DNA of 64,000 nucleotides from Gracilibacillus caseinilyticus (GCF_022919115.1 NZ_CP095072.1:3100001-3164000); one strand, 5' to 3'; shown: positions 40,206 through 51,314, counted from the first letter of the stretch. The notes: a model not told the origin generated them from the letters alone. Made by a program: numbers and translations.

Positions 40206-42527
40206 ATGTTAGAAAGTCAATCAAATTGGATTTTTACATATAAGAATACGGACCAAGAATCATACGGTGTACTAGCGGATGTGAACGTATCTCCTGTCAT
40301 TAAGCAGTTATTGTGGCATCAGGGGATCGATACAGAGGAGAAGGTTGATCGATTCTTGCTACCTTCTCTTGACCAGTTGCACAGTCCGGAACAGTTCTAT
40401 CAGATTGATAAGGCCATACAACGTGTCAAGCAAGCGATTGAAGCAGGAGAAAGCATTCTTGTATACGGGGATTATGACGCAGATGGAGTTACTTCTACAA
40501 CAGTCATGGTTGAAGCGTTGCGTGAAAGTGGAGCAATGTGTGATTACTATATCCCTAATCGCTTTACAGAAGGTTATGGACCAAATGAAGAGGCTTTTCG
40601 AGAAGCGCATAGCCAAGGGTTTCAATTAATTATTACAGTGGATAATGGTATTGCTGGAGTAGAGGAAGTAGCTGTCGCGAATCAATTAGGAATGGATGTC
40701 ATTATTACCGATCACCATGAAATGCAAGAGACACTTCCTGAAGCGCATGCCATCATTCACCCGAAATGTTCGGAAGACTATCCTTTTAAGGAATTGGCAG
40801 GTGTGGGTGTAGCCTTTAAGTTTGCCCAGCAGCTATTAGGCTATTTTCCTGAGCAGTTCTTAGATTTAGTCGTCGTGGGTACCATTGCCGATCTTGTACC
40901 GTTACATGATGAGAACAGAGTACTTGTCTACCATGGTTTAAAGGCATTAAGTCGATCAGAACGGAAAGGCATGAAAGCATTAAAGAAATTATGTCAAATC
41001 GAAGGGAACGTAACGGAAGAAGATATTGGCTTTCGGATTGGACCTCGATTAAATGCTGTTGGCCGTCTGCAGGATGCGAATTTAGCGGTTGATCTATTGT
41101 TAACAGATGATCCGGAAGAAGCTGAGGAGCTAGCCAATTATGTGCAGGATCTAAATACCGAAAGGCAAAAAATTGTGGCAGATATAACAAAAGAAGCGAT
41201 AAGTCAGTATGAAGAAGCTGACCATACCAGCCAAGTCATTATTGTGGCTAAAGAAGGATGGAACCAAGGTGTCCTTGGTATCGTCGCATCTAAGTTAGTG
41301 CAAACTTATTATCGACCTGCCATCGTGCTAGCGATAGACAGTGAAACGAAGCAAGCAAAAGGGTCAGCACGTAGTATTGATGGGTTTGACATGTTTCAAA
41401 ATTGTATGCAACATCGAGAGCTTTTTACTCATTTTGGCGGGCATGCACAAGCTGCCGGTATGACCCTTCCAGTCGATAATGTAGAAACACTGGAAACAGA
41501 GCTGGATACACTTGCTAATCAACAATTGACTGAAGACGACTTTAAACCGCAGTTGTCTATTAGCGGATCATTAGCGATCTCTGATATTAACATGGAACTA
41601 TTAGAAACCATTGATCAGTTAGCACCGTTTGGTATGGGTAATCCTAAACCACTGTTTCATTTAGAGGCAACACCTAGTGATATCAAGCAAATTGGCGCAA
41701 CCAAAAACCACTTAAAACTAAGGTTTTCAGAAAGTGGACAGCAATTGGATACGATCGGTTTTGGCTTAGGTGAAAAAGTACCATACCTCGCAAAACAGAC
41801 ACCTGTAGAAGTAGTAGGAGAATTACAGATCAATGAATGGAATGGTATTCGTAAGCCACAAATGCTTATCAAAGATATGGCGGTTACGAGCTGGCAATTA
41901 TTCGATTATCGCGGAATGAAGAATTGGCAACAGCAAGTAAATGTTGAACAACCTAACCAATATTTTGTTAGTTTTCAAGGGAGTGACATACAAGGTGTTC
42001 CAGTCTGCGATAAAGATACGGTATTAGCTGTATCACATCCGGTAGAAGCACTTTATTTGCTTGATGTTCCAACTGATTTGGAAGATTTGCAAGTGTTAAT
42101 CGACCAGGTGAAATTCGAGCGTCTGATTGTTTGTTTTTCGACGAATGACAGTCAGTATTTCCGTTCATTACCTAATCGAGATGAATTTAAGTGGCTGTAT
42201 CAATTAATCCTGAAGCGGAAATACTTTGATTACAAGGTAGATGCTCCTAAGCTAGCGTCATTTAAAGGCTGGAAATTGGACAAGATCAAGTTTATGTTCC
42301 AGGTATTTCATGAATTAAATTTTGTAACCCGAAAAGATGGAGTAATCGTCCCAACCGATGATCCGTCCAAAAAAGATTTAACAGAAGCGACCGTCTATCA
42401 AGAACGTAAACAGGAGATGGAGCTAGAAGAAATTTTTATTTATTCATCTTATTCACAATTAAAAACATGGTTCTCTGAACAAATGAAGAAGAGGAGCAAT
42501 GAGGAGGAAATTGTTTATGGACTATAA
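40206..42527 (+). CDS. recJ: Single-stranded-DNA-specific exonuclease RecJ
   Basis: The 773-residue protein has the DHH phosphoesterase motifs: [35 protein letters not shown], and the DHHA1 region with [12 protein letters not shown]. An OB-fold and a Firmicutes-specific C-terminal domain follow, explaining the extra length over E. coli RecJ (577 residues). It is a 5'-3' exonuclease in recombination and mismatch repair. The 3' end overlaps apt by 11 bp. Confidence 0.96.
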   Translation: MLESQSNWIFTYKNTDQESYGVLADVNVSPVIKQLLWHQGIDTEEKVDRFLLPSLDQLHSPEQFYQIDKAIQRVKQAIEAGESILVYGDYDADGVTSTTVMVEALRESGAMCDYYIPNRFTEGYGPNEEAFREAHSQGFQLIITVDNGIAGVEEVAVANQLGMDVIITDHHEMQETLPEAHAIIHPKCSEDYPFKELAGVGVAFKFAQQLLGYFPEQFLDLVVVGTIADLVPLHDENRVLVYHGLKALSRSERKGMKALKKLCQIEGNVTEEDIGFRIGPRLNAVGRLQDANLAVDLLLTDDPEEAEELANYVQDLNTERQKIVADITKEAISQYEEADHTSQVIIVAKEGWNQGVLGIVASKLVQTYYRPAIVLAIDSETKQAKGSARSIDGFDMFQNCMQHRELFTHFGGHAQAAGMTLPVDNVETLETELDTLANQQLTEDDFKPQLSISGSLAISDINMELLETIDQLAPFGMGNPKPLFHLEATPSDIKQIGATKNHLKLRFSESGQQLDTIGFGLGEKVPYLAKQTPVEVVGELQINEWNGIRKPQMLIKDMAVTSWQLFDYRGMKNWQQQVNVEQPNQYFVSFQGSDIQGVPVCDKDTVLAVSHPVEALYLLDVPTDLEDLQVLIDQVKFERLIVCFSTNDSQYFRSLPNRDEFKWLYQLILKRKYFDYKVDAPKLASFKGWKLDKIKFMFQVFHELNFVTRKDGVIVPTDDPSKKDLTEATVYQERKQEMELEEIFIYSSYSQLKTWFSEQMKKRSNEEEIVYGL

Positions 42528-43029
42528 ACAGTATATTACAGTAGTAGAAGATTGGCCGAAGGAAGGTGTTCGTTTTAAAGATATTACGACACTTATGGAT
42601 AACGGTCCTGCTTATAAATCAGCAGTAGATGAAATTGTCGCATATGCACAGGATAAAAAAATTGATCTTGTTGTTGGACCCGAAGCGAGAGGTTTTATCG
42701 TTGGCTGTCCTGTTTCCTATGCACTTGAAATAGGCTTTGCACCAGTTAGAAAAGAAGGAAAGCTCCCTAGAGAAGTAGTTAAAGTAGATTACGGCCTTGA
42801 ATATGGTAAAAATGTGTTAACCATTCATAAGGATTCCATCAAACCAGGTCAACGAGTTTTGATTACGGATGATTTACTAGCAACTGGCGGAACGATCGAA
42901 GCAACGATCAAGTTAGTAGAAGAACTGGGCGGTATAGTAGTTGGATGTGCCTTCTTAATTGAATTGACTTATTTAAACGGTCGTGACAAATTAGACGGGT
43001 ATGACGTATTAACGCTAATGGAATATTAA
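42517..43029 (+). CDS. apt: Adenine phosphoribosyltransferase
   Basis: The ATG at 42517 after GAGGAGG gives 170 residues, the usual length. The PRPP-binding motif [13 protein letters not shown] is complete, and [17 protein letters not shown] is the family's adenine site. It salvages adenine to AMP. The recJ-apt-rel order is conserved across Bacillales. Confidence 0.97.
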   Translation: MDYKQYITVVEDWPKEGVRFKDITTLMDNGPAYKSAVDEIVAYAQDKKIDLVVGPEARGFIVGCPVSYALEIGFAPVRKEGKLPREVVKVDYGLEYGKNVLTIHKDSIKPGQRVLITDDLLATGGTIEATIKLVEELGGIVVGCAFLIELTYLNGRDKLDGYDVLTLMEY

Positions 43030-43041
43030 GTTATAAAAAGT

Positions 43042-43078
43042 AGAGTACTCTTCGGAGTACTCTGTCTTTTTATTTTTA
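43042..43078 (+). terminator. Terminator after apt
   Basis: AGAGTACTC and GAGTACTCT form a 9-bp perfect stem around the stable TTCG tetraloop, followed by T-rich sequence. Confidence 0.92.
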
Positions 43079-43349
43079 TATCACGTTAGGAACGTATTAA
43101 ACATTTCAAAGAACAATGCATAGAAAACTGGAGCTTTCGCCAGCACTTAGCGATAAGCCAAGTTTAATTTATCTGAATTTTTCATCATTTATGGAACGAA
43201 ATGATTTACGCTTAATAAGGTATAGTAAAAAATGTCATAATAGAAATTGTCGATATTTGCTATATAATTAAGGAAAATTACTATTTTTTTTGGTATGATA
43301 GGGAAAACACGTTTTAATTCGTGATGAGTCTAAAAGTAAAGGTGATTAT
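43079..43349. other. Gene-free region upstream of rel
   Basis: No ORF, repeat or known RNA is visible. An extended -10-like sequence TGGTATGAT at 43291-43299 could start rel transcription with a leader of about 45 bases. TATAAT at 43263-43268 lacks a -35 at the right distance. A small hairpin CTGGAGC/GCCAG lies near 43131. Confidence 0.4.
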
Positions 43350-45554
43350 ATGGCAAAGGATAAAATTTTAGCGCCTGAAGAGATATTTGAAGAAGCAAAA
43401 ACTTATCTAAACGATGAAGATATACTATTTATTAAACGTGCTTATGATTTTGCAGAAAACGCGCATCAAGGGCAATTTCGAAAATCAGGAGAGCCATATA
43501 TCATTCATCCAGTTCAGGTTGCTGGTATCTTGCTTGATTTGAAATTAGACCCGGAAACTATCGCTGGGGGATTTCTTCATGATGTAGTGGAAGATACAGA
43601 AGTAACGGTAGAAGATATCAAAAATGCTTTCAATGAAGAAGTAGCGATGCTGGTTGATGGGGTAACCAAGCTCGGTAAGATTAAATACATGTCGAAAGAA
43701 GCGCAACAAGCGGAAAACCACCGTAAAATGTTTATCGCGATGGCAAAAGATATACGGGTTATCTTGATCAAGCTGGCGGACAGACTTCATAATATGCGTA
43801 CACTAAAGCATTTACCAGCTGAAAAGCAACGCCGAATTTCGAACGAAACATTAGAGATCTTTGCACCCCTTGCACATCGACTTGGGATATCAGCTATCAA
43901 ATGGGAGCTGGAGGATACCGCGTTACGTTATTTAAATCCTCAGCAATATTACCGTATCGTCCATTTGATGAAACAAAAACGTGAAGAACGTGAACATTAT
44001 ATTGAGGAAGTAATGGATGAAGTCAAACAGCAGTTGAAGGATGTAAATATTGAAGCAGAATTTTCCGGTCGGCCGAAGCACTTGTACAGTATTTATCGTA
44101 AAATGATGATACAAAAGAAACAGTTTAATGAAATTTATGATTTGCTTGCCGTTCGCATTATCGTTTCTAGCATTAAGGATTGTTATGCAGTGCTAGGTAT
44201 TATCCATACTTGTTGGAAGCCAATGCCTGGCCGTTTCAAAGATTATATTGCCATGCCGAAACCAAATCTGTATCAATCCCTGCACACGACAGTGATCGGA
44301 CCTAAAGGTGCACCGCTGGAGGTACAGATCCGTACAAAAGAAATGCATGAGATCGCTGAATACGGTATTGCAGCTCATTGGGCTTATAAAGAAGGCAAAA
44401 TGATCAATCCTTCACAACAATCAACAGAAGACCGTTTAGCTTGGTTCCGTGAAATTCTCGAATGGCAAAACGATGCCAATGATGCCGAAGAATTTATGGA
44501 ATCGTTAAAGGTAGATTTATTTTCTGATATGGTGTATGTATTCACACCAAAAGGCGATGTAATAGAATTGCCGCGTGGTTCTGTGCCTCTTGACTTTGCT
44601 TACAAGATCCATACAGAGGTAGGTAACCATACGATTGGTTCTAAGATAAACGGAAAAATGGAGCCACTCGATTATCAATTGAAAAATGGTGATATCGTTG
44701 AAGTCATGACATCTAAGCATTCATATGGTCCATCTCAGGATTGGGTGAAAATGACGCAAACCTCTCAAGCGAAAAACAAAATCAAGCAATTTTTCAAAAA
44801 GCAACGACGTGATGAGAATGTGGTAAAAGGTCGTGAAATGTTAGAAGAGGAACTGAAACATGCTGGCTTTGAACCAAAAGAAGTCATTACAGAAGAGAAT
44901 ATCGATCTGGCATTGGAGAAGTTTAGTTTCACGACAGAGGAAGATATGTTTGCGGCGATTGGTTATCAGGGTATTACGCCTGCACAGATTGTTACAAGAA
45001 TGACAGAAAAAATTCGTGAGCAGCAAGAACAGGAAAAAGATATAGAAGAAACAATTGAAAAGGTAAATGCTAGCGGTGAATCCATTAAGAAAAAATCAAA
45101 AAGAGATTCCGGCGTACGTGTCGAAGGCGTCGATAATATGCTGATTCGGTTATCAAAATGCTGTAATCCGGTCCCAGGTGATGAAATAGTTGGTTATATT
45201 ACGAAGGGGCGCGGTGTGTCTGTTCATCGTAAAGATTGTCCGAATGTTCAAACGGAAGAAGCAGAAGATCGTTTGATATACGTTGAATGGGAAAACATGG
45301 AGTCAGAATCTAAATCTTATCATGTTGATTTAGAAATTTCAGGCTATGACCGTCGTGGTTTATTAAACGATGTTTTACAAGTAATCAATGAATCAAAAAC
45401 TAATATTATTGCTGTCAATGGTCGTTCAGATCGAAATAAAATTGCAATTATCCACGTAACGATTCTTATTCATAATATTAATCACCTACGTCGAATTGTC
45501 GAACGGTTAAAACAAATAAAAGATGTATACACAGTAGAACGTACGATACAGTAA
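43350..45554 (+). CDS. relA: Bifunctional (p)ppGpp synthetase/hydrolase Rel
   Basis: The 734-residue long-RSH enzyme has an HD hydrolase domain ([11 protein letters not shown] near residue 75), a synthetase domain with [15 protein letters not shown] sequence ([13 protein letters not shown]) and [21 protein letters not shown], then TGS ([19 protein letters not shown]), a zinc-finger-type region and an ACT domain. Both HD residues are present, so it should both make and degrade the alarmone. It precedes dtd by 21 bp. Confidence 0.97.
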   Translation: MAKDKILAPEEIFEEAKTYLNDEDILFIKRAYDFAENAHQGQFRKSGEPYIIHPVQVAGILLDLKLDPETIAGGFLHDVVEDTEVTVEDIKNAFNEEVAMLVDGVTKLGKIKYMSKEAQQAENHRKMFIAMAKDIRVILIKLADRLHNMRTLKHLPAEKQRRISNETLEIFAPLAHRLGISAIKWELEDTALRYLNPQQYYRIVHLMKQKREEREHYIEEVMDEVKQQLKDVNIEAEFSGRPKHLYSIYRKMMIQKKQFNEIYDLLAVRIIVSSIKDCYAVLGIIHTCWKPMPGRFKDYIAMPKPNLYQSLHTTVIGPKGAPLEVQIRTKEMHEIAEYGIAAHWAYKEGKMINPSQQSTEDRLAWFREILEWQNDANDAEEFMESLKVDLFSDMVYVFTPKGDVIELPRGSVPLDFAYKIHTEVGNHTIGSKINGKMEPLDYQLKNGDIVEVMTSKHSYGPSQDWVKMTQTSQAKNKIKQFFKKQRRDENVVKGREMLEEELKHAGFEPKEVITEENIDLALEKFSFTTEEDMFAAIGYQGITPAQIVTRMTEKIREQQEQEKDIEETIEKVNASGESIKKKSKRDSGVRVEGVDNMLIRLSKCCNPVPGDEIVGYITKGRGVSVHRKDCPNVQTEEAEDRLIYVEWENMESESKSYHVDLEISGYDRRGLLNDVLQVINESKTNIIAVNGRSDRNKIAIIHVTILIHNINHLRRIVERLKQIKDVYTVERTIQ

Positions 45555-45575
45555 TTAAAAGAGGTAGGTCAAACA

Positions 45576-46031
45576 ATGAAAGTAGTACTGCAACGAGCAA
45601 AATACGCCTCTGTCGTCGTTGAGGGGGAAGTGGCTGGTAAGATTGATGATGGCTATGTGGCTCTGGTAGGTATAACCCATAGTGATGAGGAAACAGACAT
45701 AGACTACCTAGTCAACAAAACGGCGAATCTTCGTGTCTTTGAAGATGAGAATGGTAAAATGAACTTATCATTAAAAGATATGAACGGCAGTGTCCTTTCT
45801 ATTTCACAGTTTACCTTATACGGGGACACAAGAAAGGGAAGAAGGCCAAACTTCATGCAAGCGGCAAAACCCGATCAGGCACTCGCCTTATATCAACAAT
45901 TCAATGAGAAATTACGTGCAGAAGGTGTACGTGTTGAAACTGGCCAATTTGGCGAGATGATGGATGTATCATTCACAAACGTTGGACCAGTAACGATTAT
46001 ATTAGACAGCGAAGATGCTAAAAAGAAATAG
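45576..46031 (+). CDS. dtd: D-aminoacyl-tRNA deacylase
   Basis: The 151-residue enzyme has [23 protein letters not shown] at the start, the active-site SQFTLYGD and the Gly-Pro motif [10 protein letters not shown] near the C-terminus. It hydrolyses D-amino acids, and glycine from tRNA-Ala, protecting translation. It is cotranscribed with rel. Confidence 0.96.
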   Translation: MKVVLQRAKYASVVVEGEVAGKIDDGYVALVGITHSDEETDIDYLVNKTANLRVFEDENGKMNLSLKDMNGSVLSISQFTLYGDTRKGRRPNFMQAAKPDQALALYQQFNEKLRAEGVRVETGQFGEMMDVSFTNVGPVTIILDSEDAKKK

Positions 46032-46033
46032 TG

Positions 46034-46066
46034 AAAAGCCGTGTCGATCCAGACACGGTTTCTTTT
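46034..46066 (+). terminator. Terminator after rel-dtd
   Basis: CCGTGTC (46039-46045) pairs with GACACGG (46052-46058), extended by A-T pairs, followed by TTTCTTTT. Confidence 0.87.
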
Positions 46067-46148
46067 AAGTATAAAGAAAGCATATCATAACAGTCTTAAA
46101 ACCGATTTGCAGAAATAATCATGCTCAAGATGAGGTGTGGGTTCTTAA

Positions 46149-46208
46149 AATACGGATTATGTTAACTAGAACTAAATGACCGCTTTGCTAGTTAACATAA
46201 TCCGTATT
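46149..46208. repeat. Intergenic repeat copy E (60 bp, minimal element)
   Basis: Positions 46149-46169 and 46188-46208 are perfect 21-bp inverted repeats containing TACGGATTATGTTAAC, separated by only 18 bp. The termini are the same as those of the 570-bp elements, but the whole interior is gone. Both outer flanks are also shared with other copies: GTGTGGGTTCTTA on the left (copy C) and AAAGGAAGCTTTATAT on the right (copies B and G). It lies between dtd and the convergent amidase gene. Confidence 0.85.
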
Positions 46209-46333
46209 AAAGGAAGCTTTATATTTTTATGTTAGTTAGGCTCAGTCGTGTTTATCCTTGGTTTCTGCTAATAAAAGAGGGAGCTCTATGTTTTTATAAA
46301 CTCACCTGTATACCTTGTATGCCTTTGCTTCGG

Positions 46334-47254
46334 CTACTGAAAATATAACTGCAATCCATTGATAATGCCTCTGCTGACAGATTCCAAATATGCCCTTGAC
46401 TGCACTTTTTCTTCTTCTGCCTCATTAGATACAAACCCTAACTCAAGCAGTAAGGATGGCCGATGATTAATTCGTAATACTTGCAGATCTCTTTGTTGGA
46501 ACCCGCGATCATCCATCCCTGATGCCAAGACCATATTCTGGTGAACATAATTGGCAAGCTGTTTATCGCGTTCCGAATAATAATATGTGTCGATTCCAGT
46601 TACTTCAGGTAATTCAGGGGTACTGTTGTAATGGATGCTAAGAAAGACATCCGCTTTCTTTAAATTGGCAAAGGTTGTCCGACTTGATAATGGAACATAC
46701 CTGTCCTGTTCTCTTGTTAAATATACTTTTGCGCCATATTGCTCTAACAATTCTTGAATAATGAGAGCCGTTCGTAAAGTATAATGACTTTCATAAGCAC
46801 CGGATACCCCAATCGCTCCTACGTCTCGTCCTCCATGTCCTGGATCCAATACAATTATTTTCCCTGATAAATCTTTGCTGCTGTTTGTTGTGACAACTGG
46901 AATTGATTCGTTTTGTGATGCAATGGTTGCATTATCCTGCTCCTGTTTTTGTTCAGTAATTTCTGGCTCTTCTTGTACTTCCTGCTCAGATGAGGATGCT
47001 ATCTCTTTCATGTAGTCCTGATGAATCCAACCTTGTTGGTCACCAAGGTCAATCTGCACCCAAGCGCCTTCTTGCTGTAGGATCGGATATGTCTCTGGAG
47101 GGTTTACCTGTGTAATCACTTCATAGTCTGTACCTGGACCTGTGCGAACATTTAAATTTTCCCCGTTTATTTCGGCGTCGTTTGCATAAAGTATGTAAGA
47201 CATAGAGAAAATAACAATAACACCAAGCATAGTTAGGATTAATAGTTTTTTCAA
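46334..47254 (-). CDS. N-acetylmuramoyl-L-alanine amidase (SH3b + Amidase_3), YrvJ-like
   Basis: The 306-residue exported protein has a signal sequence (LLILTMLGVIVIFSMSYILY), one bacterial SH3 domain (GENLNVRTGPGTDYEVITQV), a linker rich in Glu/Gln, and a C-terminal Amidase_3 domain with zinc ligands in VLDPGHGGRD, an internal Glu, and LSIHYNST, plus LLELGFVSN. It should cut the lactyl-peptide bond of peptidoglycan. B. subtilis YrvJ at this locus has several SH3 repeats; this one has a single repeat and is shorter. Confidence 0.92.
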   Translation of the reverse strand: MKKLLILTMLGVIVIFSMSYILYANDAEINGENLNVRTGPGTDYEVITQVNPPETYPILQQEGAWVQIDLGDQQGWIHQDYMKEIASSSEQEVQEEPEITEQKQEQDNATIASQNESIPVVTTNSSKDLSGKIIVLDPGHGGRDVGAIGVSGAYESHYTLRTALIIQELLEQYGAKVYLTREQDRYVPLSSRTTFANLKKADVFLSIHYNSTPELPEVTGIDTYYYSERDKQLANYVHQNMVLASGMDDRGFQQRDLQVLRINHRPSLLLELGFVSNEAEEEKVQSRAYLESVSRGIINGLQLYFQ

Positions 47255-47369
47255 AGACTTTTCCCTCTTTCAATCGATATTGTTTTATTAGGGGGTAATC
47301 CGCCAATGATGTATTTCTCACTTTATCATACCCTAAAACGGTCTCAAATGTAAAAAAAGGACGGTAAAA

Positions 47370-47537
47370 ATGCGAACAAATGATAATTTTAACAGACATT
47401 CTGTAACAGAAAAGCAATTTCTCAGAAGTATGCAGCAGATGACGGAGTGGCAATTACGCCATTATCAAACAGAAATCGCCGATCAATTCCACATTCCATT
47501 ACACAAAACGCAAAGAATGCCCAAAATTCGAAAATAA
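47370..47537 (+). CDS. Small basic protein of 55 residues upstream of hisS
   Basis: An ATG at 47370, preceded by AAAAAAGGACGG, opens 55 codons ending in TAA at 47535-47537. The product begins MRTNDNFNRHSVTEKQFLRS and is basic and hydrophilic with no recognised domain. B. subtilis carries a small gene, yrzK, in about this place between the amidase and hisS, so this may be its counterpart; I could not compare sequences. The hisS promoter starts at its stop codon. Confidence 0.5.
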   Translation: MRTNDNFNRHSVTEKQFLRSMQQMTEWQLRHYQTEIADQFHIPLHKTQRMPKIRK

Positions 47538-47539
47538 AC

Positions 47540-47569
47540 TTGACAAAGTTATTGACAAAAGATTATGAT
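47540..47569 (+). promoter_or_regulatory. Promoter of the hisS-aspS T-box operon
   Basis: TTGACA (47540-47545) and TATGAT (47564-47569) are 18 bp apart. A second TTGACA at 47552 and TATAAT at 47569-47574 are badly spaced with each other. Confidence 0.65.
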
Positions 47570-47580
47570 ATAATCATTCT

Positions 47581-47847
47581 TAATCAATAATCATGAATAC
47601 AAAATAGCCCAAGAAGGAAAAAGTAACAGAGATTACAGTAGGTTAGAGAGAGAATTCCAAAGGCTGAGAGAATTCTTGCTATATGACTCTTGTGAAAGAC
47701 ATTCCGGAGGCTTTGTACTGAATAAAGTAAGTATAAACGTGTAACAGGCGTTAACTGTTTTGAGTGGGAGTATGGTACATGTACTTCAACTAGGGTGGCA
47801 ACACGGGTAAACTCTCGTCCCTTTCTATAGGGATGAGGGTTTTTTTG
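47581..47847 (+). ncRNA. T-box riboswitch, hisS-aspS operon, probably tRNA-Asp specific
   Basis: The leader has the conserved T-box AGGGTGGCAACACGGG at 47792-47807, followed by a terminator (CTCGTCCC with GGGATGAG, then T-run, to 47847) that competes with the antiterminator. On the 3' side of Stem I, GTGAAAGACATTCC places GAC (Asp) at 47698-47700 in the specifier position. The acceptor-pairing bulge reads TGGC, which suits the G73 discriminator of tRNA-Asp and not C73 of tRNA-His. Uncharged tRNA should favour read-through into hisS and aspS. Confidence 0.88.
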
Positions 47848-47969
47848 TATTTATCATGGGCTTATCGTTCGTACATATTCCACGCTTGGTCAAAACAGCT
47901 AAGCTATAGAATATAGGCGTTAACATTCCGAAAAGTCTTATTTTATTGAATATGTTAGGGGGAAATGAA

Positions 47970-49232
47970 GTGAAGGCACCGAGAGGAACGCAAGATTTAT
48001 TACCTGGTGTATCTGAAAAGTGGCAATACGTTGAAGAAAAATTAAAAGAAATCAGCAGCAATTATCATTACAAGGAAATTCGTACACCTATTTTTGAGCA
48101 CACGGAATTATTCCAGCGCGGTGTAGGTGATACAACGGATATTGTGCAAAAAGAAATGTACACTTTTCTCGACAAAGGAGATCGCAGCATTACGTTACGA
48201 CCAGAGGGAACAGCATCAGTTGTTCGGTCGTTCGTAGAACATAAGCTTTTTGGTTTGCCTAATCAGCCGACCAAATTATTCTATATCGGTCCCATGTTCC
48301 GTTATGAAAGACCACAGCAGGGCAGAATGAGACAGTTTGTCCAGTTTGGTGTAGAAGCATTAGGAAGTGCGGATCCTGCGATTGATGCAGAAGTTATCTC
48401 ACTAGCTATGCATGCTTATCAATCCTTAGGTCTACGATCACTAAAGCTAGTGCTTAATTCTTTAGGAGACCAGGAAAGCAGAGAAAGTCACCGTCAGGCA
48501 TTGGTCGATCACTTTACACCAGTGAAAGATGAATTATGTGATGACTGTCAACAACGGCTTGAGAAAAATCCGTTACGTGTTTTAGATTGTAAGAAAGATC
48601 GAGAGCACCCAAAAATGCAAGATGCACCATCCATCCTTTCCTATTTAAATGAAGTGTCCCGATCGTATTTTGATAAAGTAAAGGCTTATCTTAATGCGAT
48701 GGGAATCGATTATGAGGTTGATCCAAACTTAGTTCGTGGCTTGGACTATTATAATCACACTGCTTTTGAGATTATGAGTGATGCAGAAGGTTTTGGAGCG
48801 ATTACCACATTATCAGGTGGTGGACGCTATAACGGACTTGTTCAGGATTTAGGTGGTCCGGAAACACCTGGTATTGGTTTTGCAATGAGTATTGAACGTC
48901 TGCTAATGGCATTAGAAGCGGAAAATGTTGCACTTCCAATTGACGAGCGTCTGGATTGCTATGTGGTATCACTTGGTGAAGAAGCAAGCTTAAAAGCAGC
49001 TGCAATTGTAAACGACTTGCGACAAGCGGGAATCCAAGCCGATAAAGATTACCAAGGCAAGAAGTTTAAAGGGCAATTTAAAACAGCTGACCGTTTAGCT
49101 GCTAAATATGTACTAGTGTTAGGTGATGATGAATTAGCTAATGAGCAAATTTCTGTAAAAAACATGGAAACAGGCGATCAGGAATCCGTGGCTTTAGCAA
49201 ATTTAACCGAACATTTACAAGCTTTATTATAA
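47970..49232 (+). CDS. hisS: Histidyl-tRNA synthetase
   Basis: The GTG at 47970, after AGGGGG, gives the normal N-terminus [13 protein letters not shown] and 420 residues; the frame extends upstream without a ribosome site. Class II motifs are present: motif 2 [20 protein letters not shown], the histidine A motif [15 protein letters not shown], and motif 3 [11 protein letters not shown]. The anticodon-binding domain is C-terminal. It is cotranscribed with aspS. Confidence 0.97.
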   Translation: MKAPRGTQDLLPGVSEKWQYVEEKLKEISSNYHYKEIRTPIFEHTELFQRGVGDTTDIVQKEMYTFLDKGDRSITLRPEGTASVVRSFVEHKLFGLPNQPTKLFYIGPMFRYERPQQGRMRQFVQFGVEALGSADPAIDAEVISLAMHAYQSLGLRSLKLVLNSLGDQESRESHRQALVDHFTPVKDELCDDCQQRLEKNPLRVLDCKKDREHPKMQDAPSILSYLNEVSRSYFDKVKAYLNAMGIDYEVDPNLVRGLDYYNHTAFEIMSDAEGFGAITTLSGGGRYNGLVQDLGGPETPGIGFAMSIERLLMALEAENVALPIDERLDCYVVSLGEEASLKAAAIVNDLRQAGIQADKDYQGKKFKGQFKTADRLAAKYVLVLGDDELANEQISVKNMETGDQESVALANLTEHLQALL

Positions 49233-49243
49233 GGGGGATTATG

Positions 49244-50995
49244 ATGCGCACATTAGCAGGAACATTAAGAAAAGAACATATTAATCAAGAAGTACTTTTA
49301 AAAGGTTGGGTACAGAAACGACGCGACCTTGGTGAAATTATTTTCATTGATCTGCGAGACAGATCTGGTGTTGTCCAAATTGTATTCAATGCGGAGCATG
49401 GTAAAGAATTACACGCTATTGCCGACAGTGTTCGCAGTGAATATGTAATTGAAGTAAAAGGGGAAGTCGTAGAGAGAGAATCTGAAACGATTAATCCGAA
49501 AATAGATACTGGTGATATTGAAGTCATTGTTAGTGAAATCACGGTCTTAAATGAAGCAAAAACACCTCCTTTCTCATTAACAGATGAATTAGATGTGTCA
49601 GAAGATATTCGTCTTAAATATCGCTATTTAGATTTACGACGTGAAGTGATGCAAGAAACGTTTAAATTGCGTCATCAAGCTACACAATCTATTCGCTCAT
49701 TCTTGAATAGTGAATCATTCTTGGAAATGGAAACACCGATGTTGACGAAAAGTACACCTGAAGGGGCGCGTGATTACTTAGTGCCAAGTCGTGTACACGA
49801 AGGGTATTTCTATGCTTTACCACAATCACCACAACTATTTAAACAATTGTTGATGGTTGCAGGTTTTGAGAAGTACTATCAATTTGCGCGTTGTTTCCGT
49901 GACGAAGACTTACGTGCAGATCGTCAGCCAGAATTTACCCAAATTGATATCGAGACATCATTTATGTCGATGGAAGATATTTTGAGTATGACTGAACGAA
50001 TGATGAAGAAAGTTATGAAGGATGTAAAAGGATTAGATATCGAGACACCATTCCAACGTCTTCCTTATGATGAAGCGATGGAGCGATTTGGTTCTGATAA
50101 ACCTGATGTCCGTTTTGAAATGGAATTAGTTAATTTATCTGAAGTGGTCAAGGAATCTGGCTTTAAAGTGTTCCGTCAAGCGGTAGAAAATGGTGGCAAA
50201 GTGAGTGCGATTAACTTAAAGGCGAAAGCAGAACAATATTCTCGTAAAGACCTTGATAATATGACTGACTTCGCCAAAATATACGGTGCTAAAGGATTAG
50301 CATGGTTAAAAGTAGAAGAGGAGTCATTAGTCGGTCCCATAGCGAAATTCTTCTCAAGTGAAGAACAGGCACAATTCCGTCGTCTACTTGACGTGAATCC
50401 TGGTGATTTGTTATTCTTTGTTGCTGATAAAAAGCAAGTTGTATATGATACATTAGGTGCATTGCGAATTAAATTAGCGAAAGATCATCAATTGATTGAT
50501 GAAAGTAAGTTTGAATTTCTATGGGTAACGGACTGGCCGTTATTAGAATATGATGAAGAAACAGGACGTTATCATGCTGCACACCATCCGTTCACTATGC
50601 CGTTTGAATCAGATTTTGATAAATTGGATACAGACCTGGCTGCTGTACGTGCACAAGCATATGACTTAGTATTGAATGGGTATGAGTTAGGTGGCGGATC
50701 GCTTCGTATTTATCAACGTGAGATGCAAAATCAAATGTTTGAAAAACTTGGCTTCACAAAAGAAGAAGCAGAGGAACAGTTTGGCTTCTTATTAGATGCG
50801 TTGGAATTTGGAGCACCACCACATGGAGGAATCGCTTTTGGTTTTGACCGTCTGATCATGTTACTTGCTGGCCGTACCAATTTACGTGACACTATTTTGT
50901 TCCCGAAAACTGCTTCCGCTTCAGATCCGATGACAGATGCACCAAATGCAGTAGATGTCAAGCAGTTAAATGAATTACATTTAAAATTAAAATAA
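49244..50995 (+). CDS. aspS: Aspartyl-tRNA synthetase
   Basis: The 583-residue bacterial-type enzyme has an N-terminal OB anticodon-binding domain ([20 protein letters not shown]), class II motif 2 [20 protein letters not shown], a GAD insertion domain and motif 3 [16 protein letters not shown]. Tandem ATGs occur at 49241 and 49244; the second is better spaced from AAGGGGG. It is the second gene of the T-box operon. Confidence 0.97.
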   Translation: MRTLAGTLRKEHINQEVLLKGWVQKRRDLGEIIFIDLRDRSGVVQIVFNAEHGKELHAIADSVRSEYVIEVKGEVVERESETINPKIDTGDIEVIVSEITVLNEAKTPPFSLTDELDVSEDIRLKYRYLDLRREVMQETFKLRHQATQSIRSFLNSESFLEMETPMLTKSTPEGARDYLVPSRVHEGYFYALPQSPQLFKQLLMVAGFEKYYQFARCFRDEDLRADRQPEFTQIDIETSFMSMEDILSMTERMMKKVMKDVKGLDIETPFQRLPYDEAMERFGSDKPDVRFEMELVNLSEVVKESGFKVFRQAVENGGKVSAINLKAKAEQYSRKDLDNMTDFAKIYGAKGLAWLKVEEESLVGPIAKFFSSEEQAQFRRLLDVNPGDLLFFVADKKQVVYDTLGALRIKLAKDHQLIDESKFEFLWVTDWPLLEYDEETGRYHAAHHPFTMPFESDFDKLDTDLAAVRAQAYDLVLNGYELGGGSLRIYQREMQNQMFEKLGFTKEEAEEQFGFLLDALEFGAPPHGGIAFGFDRLIMLLAGRTNLRDTILFPKTASASDPMTDAPNAVDVKQLNELHLKLK

Positions 50996-51023
50996 ATGTA
51001 AAGATCTTGTAAACAAATACGTC

Positions 51024-51052
51024 TTGAATTTGTCGAAATGCTATGCTAAAAT
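51024..51052 (+). promoter_or_regulatory. Promoter of 6S RNA
   Basis: TTGAAT (51024-51029) and TAAAAT (51047-51052) are 17 bp apart, and the RNA body starts about 20 bp later. Confidence 0.55.
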
Positions 51053-51072
51053 TTAACTATAATCATAAACAA

Positions 51073-51266
51073 ACAATCCTGATGTGTTCGTCATCTAAAT
51101 GATGTTTTGACCGAACACCATTAACTACGGGAGCCCGGTGTTCTCATATGGTGTGCATGCCGCTTACTTATTGTTAACTGCGGAAGCATGAAGTATGAGA
51201 CAGGGCACCCACCTGCCATGAGCGGGATCAAAACTTCTTGATATATGACGGCACGATTGGGATTGT
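51073..51266 (+). ncRNA. bsrA: 6S RNA (6S-1/BsrA type)
   Basis: The ends ACAATCC (51073-51079) and GGATTGT (51260-51266) form the closing stem of a 194-nt RNA. Inside are sequences I recognise from B. subtilis 6S-1 RNA: CCTGATGTGTT, TTTGACCGAA, GCCCGGTGTTCTCATATGG, CGCTTACTTATTG and TGACGGCAC. The RNA mimics an open promoter and sequesters sigma-A RNA polymerase in stationary phase. Location just after aspS also matches bsrA. Confidence 0.92.
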
Positions 51267-51278
51267 CGAATGTAAATG

Positions 51279-51314
51279 AAAAAGGGAGATACCTGTAAAG
51301 GTATCTCCCTTTTC
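51279..51314 (+). terminator. Terminator of 6S RNA
   Basis: AAAAGGGAGATACC pairs with GGTATCTCCCTTTT over a 5-6 base loop. Confidence 0.88.

Noticed and set aside
46149..46208. Reading the inverted repeat as a terminator for the convergent dtd and amidase genes.
   Set aside because: The arms are AT-rich and have no T-run, dtd already has its own terminator at 46034, and the same ends occur in six other elements.
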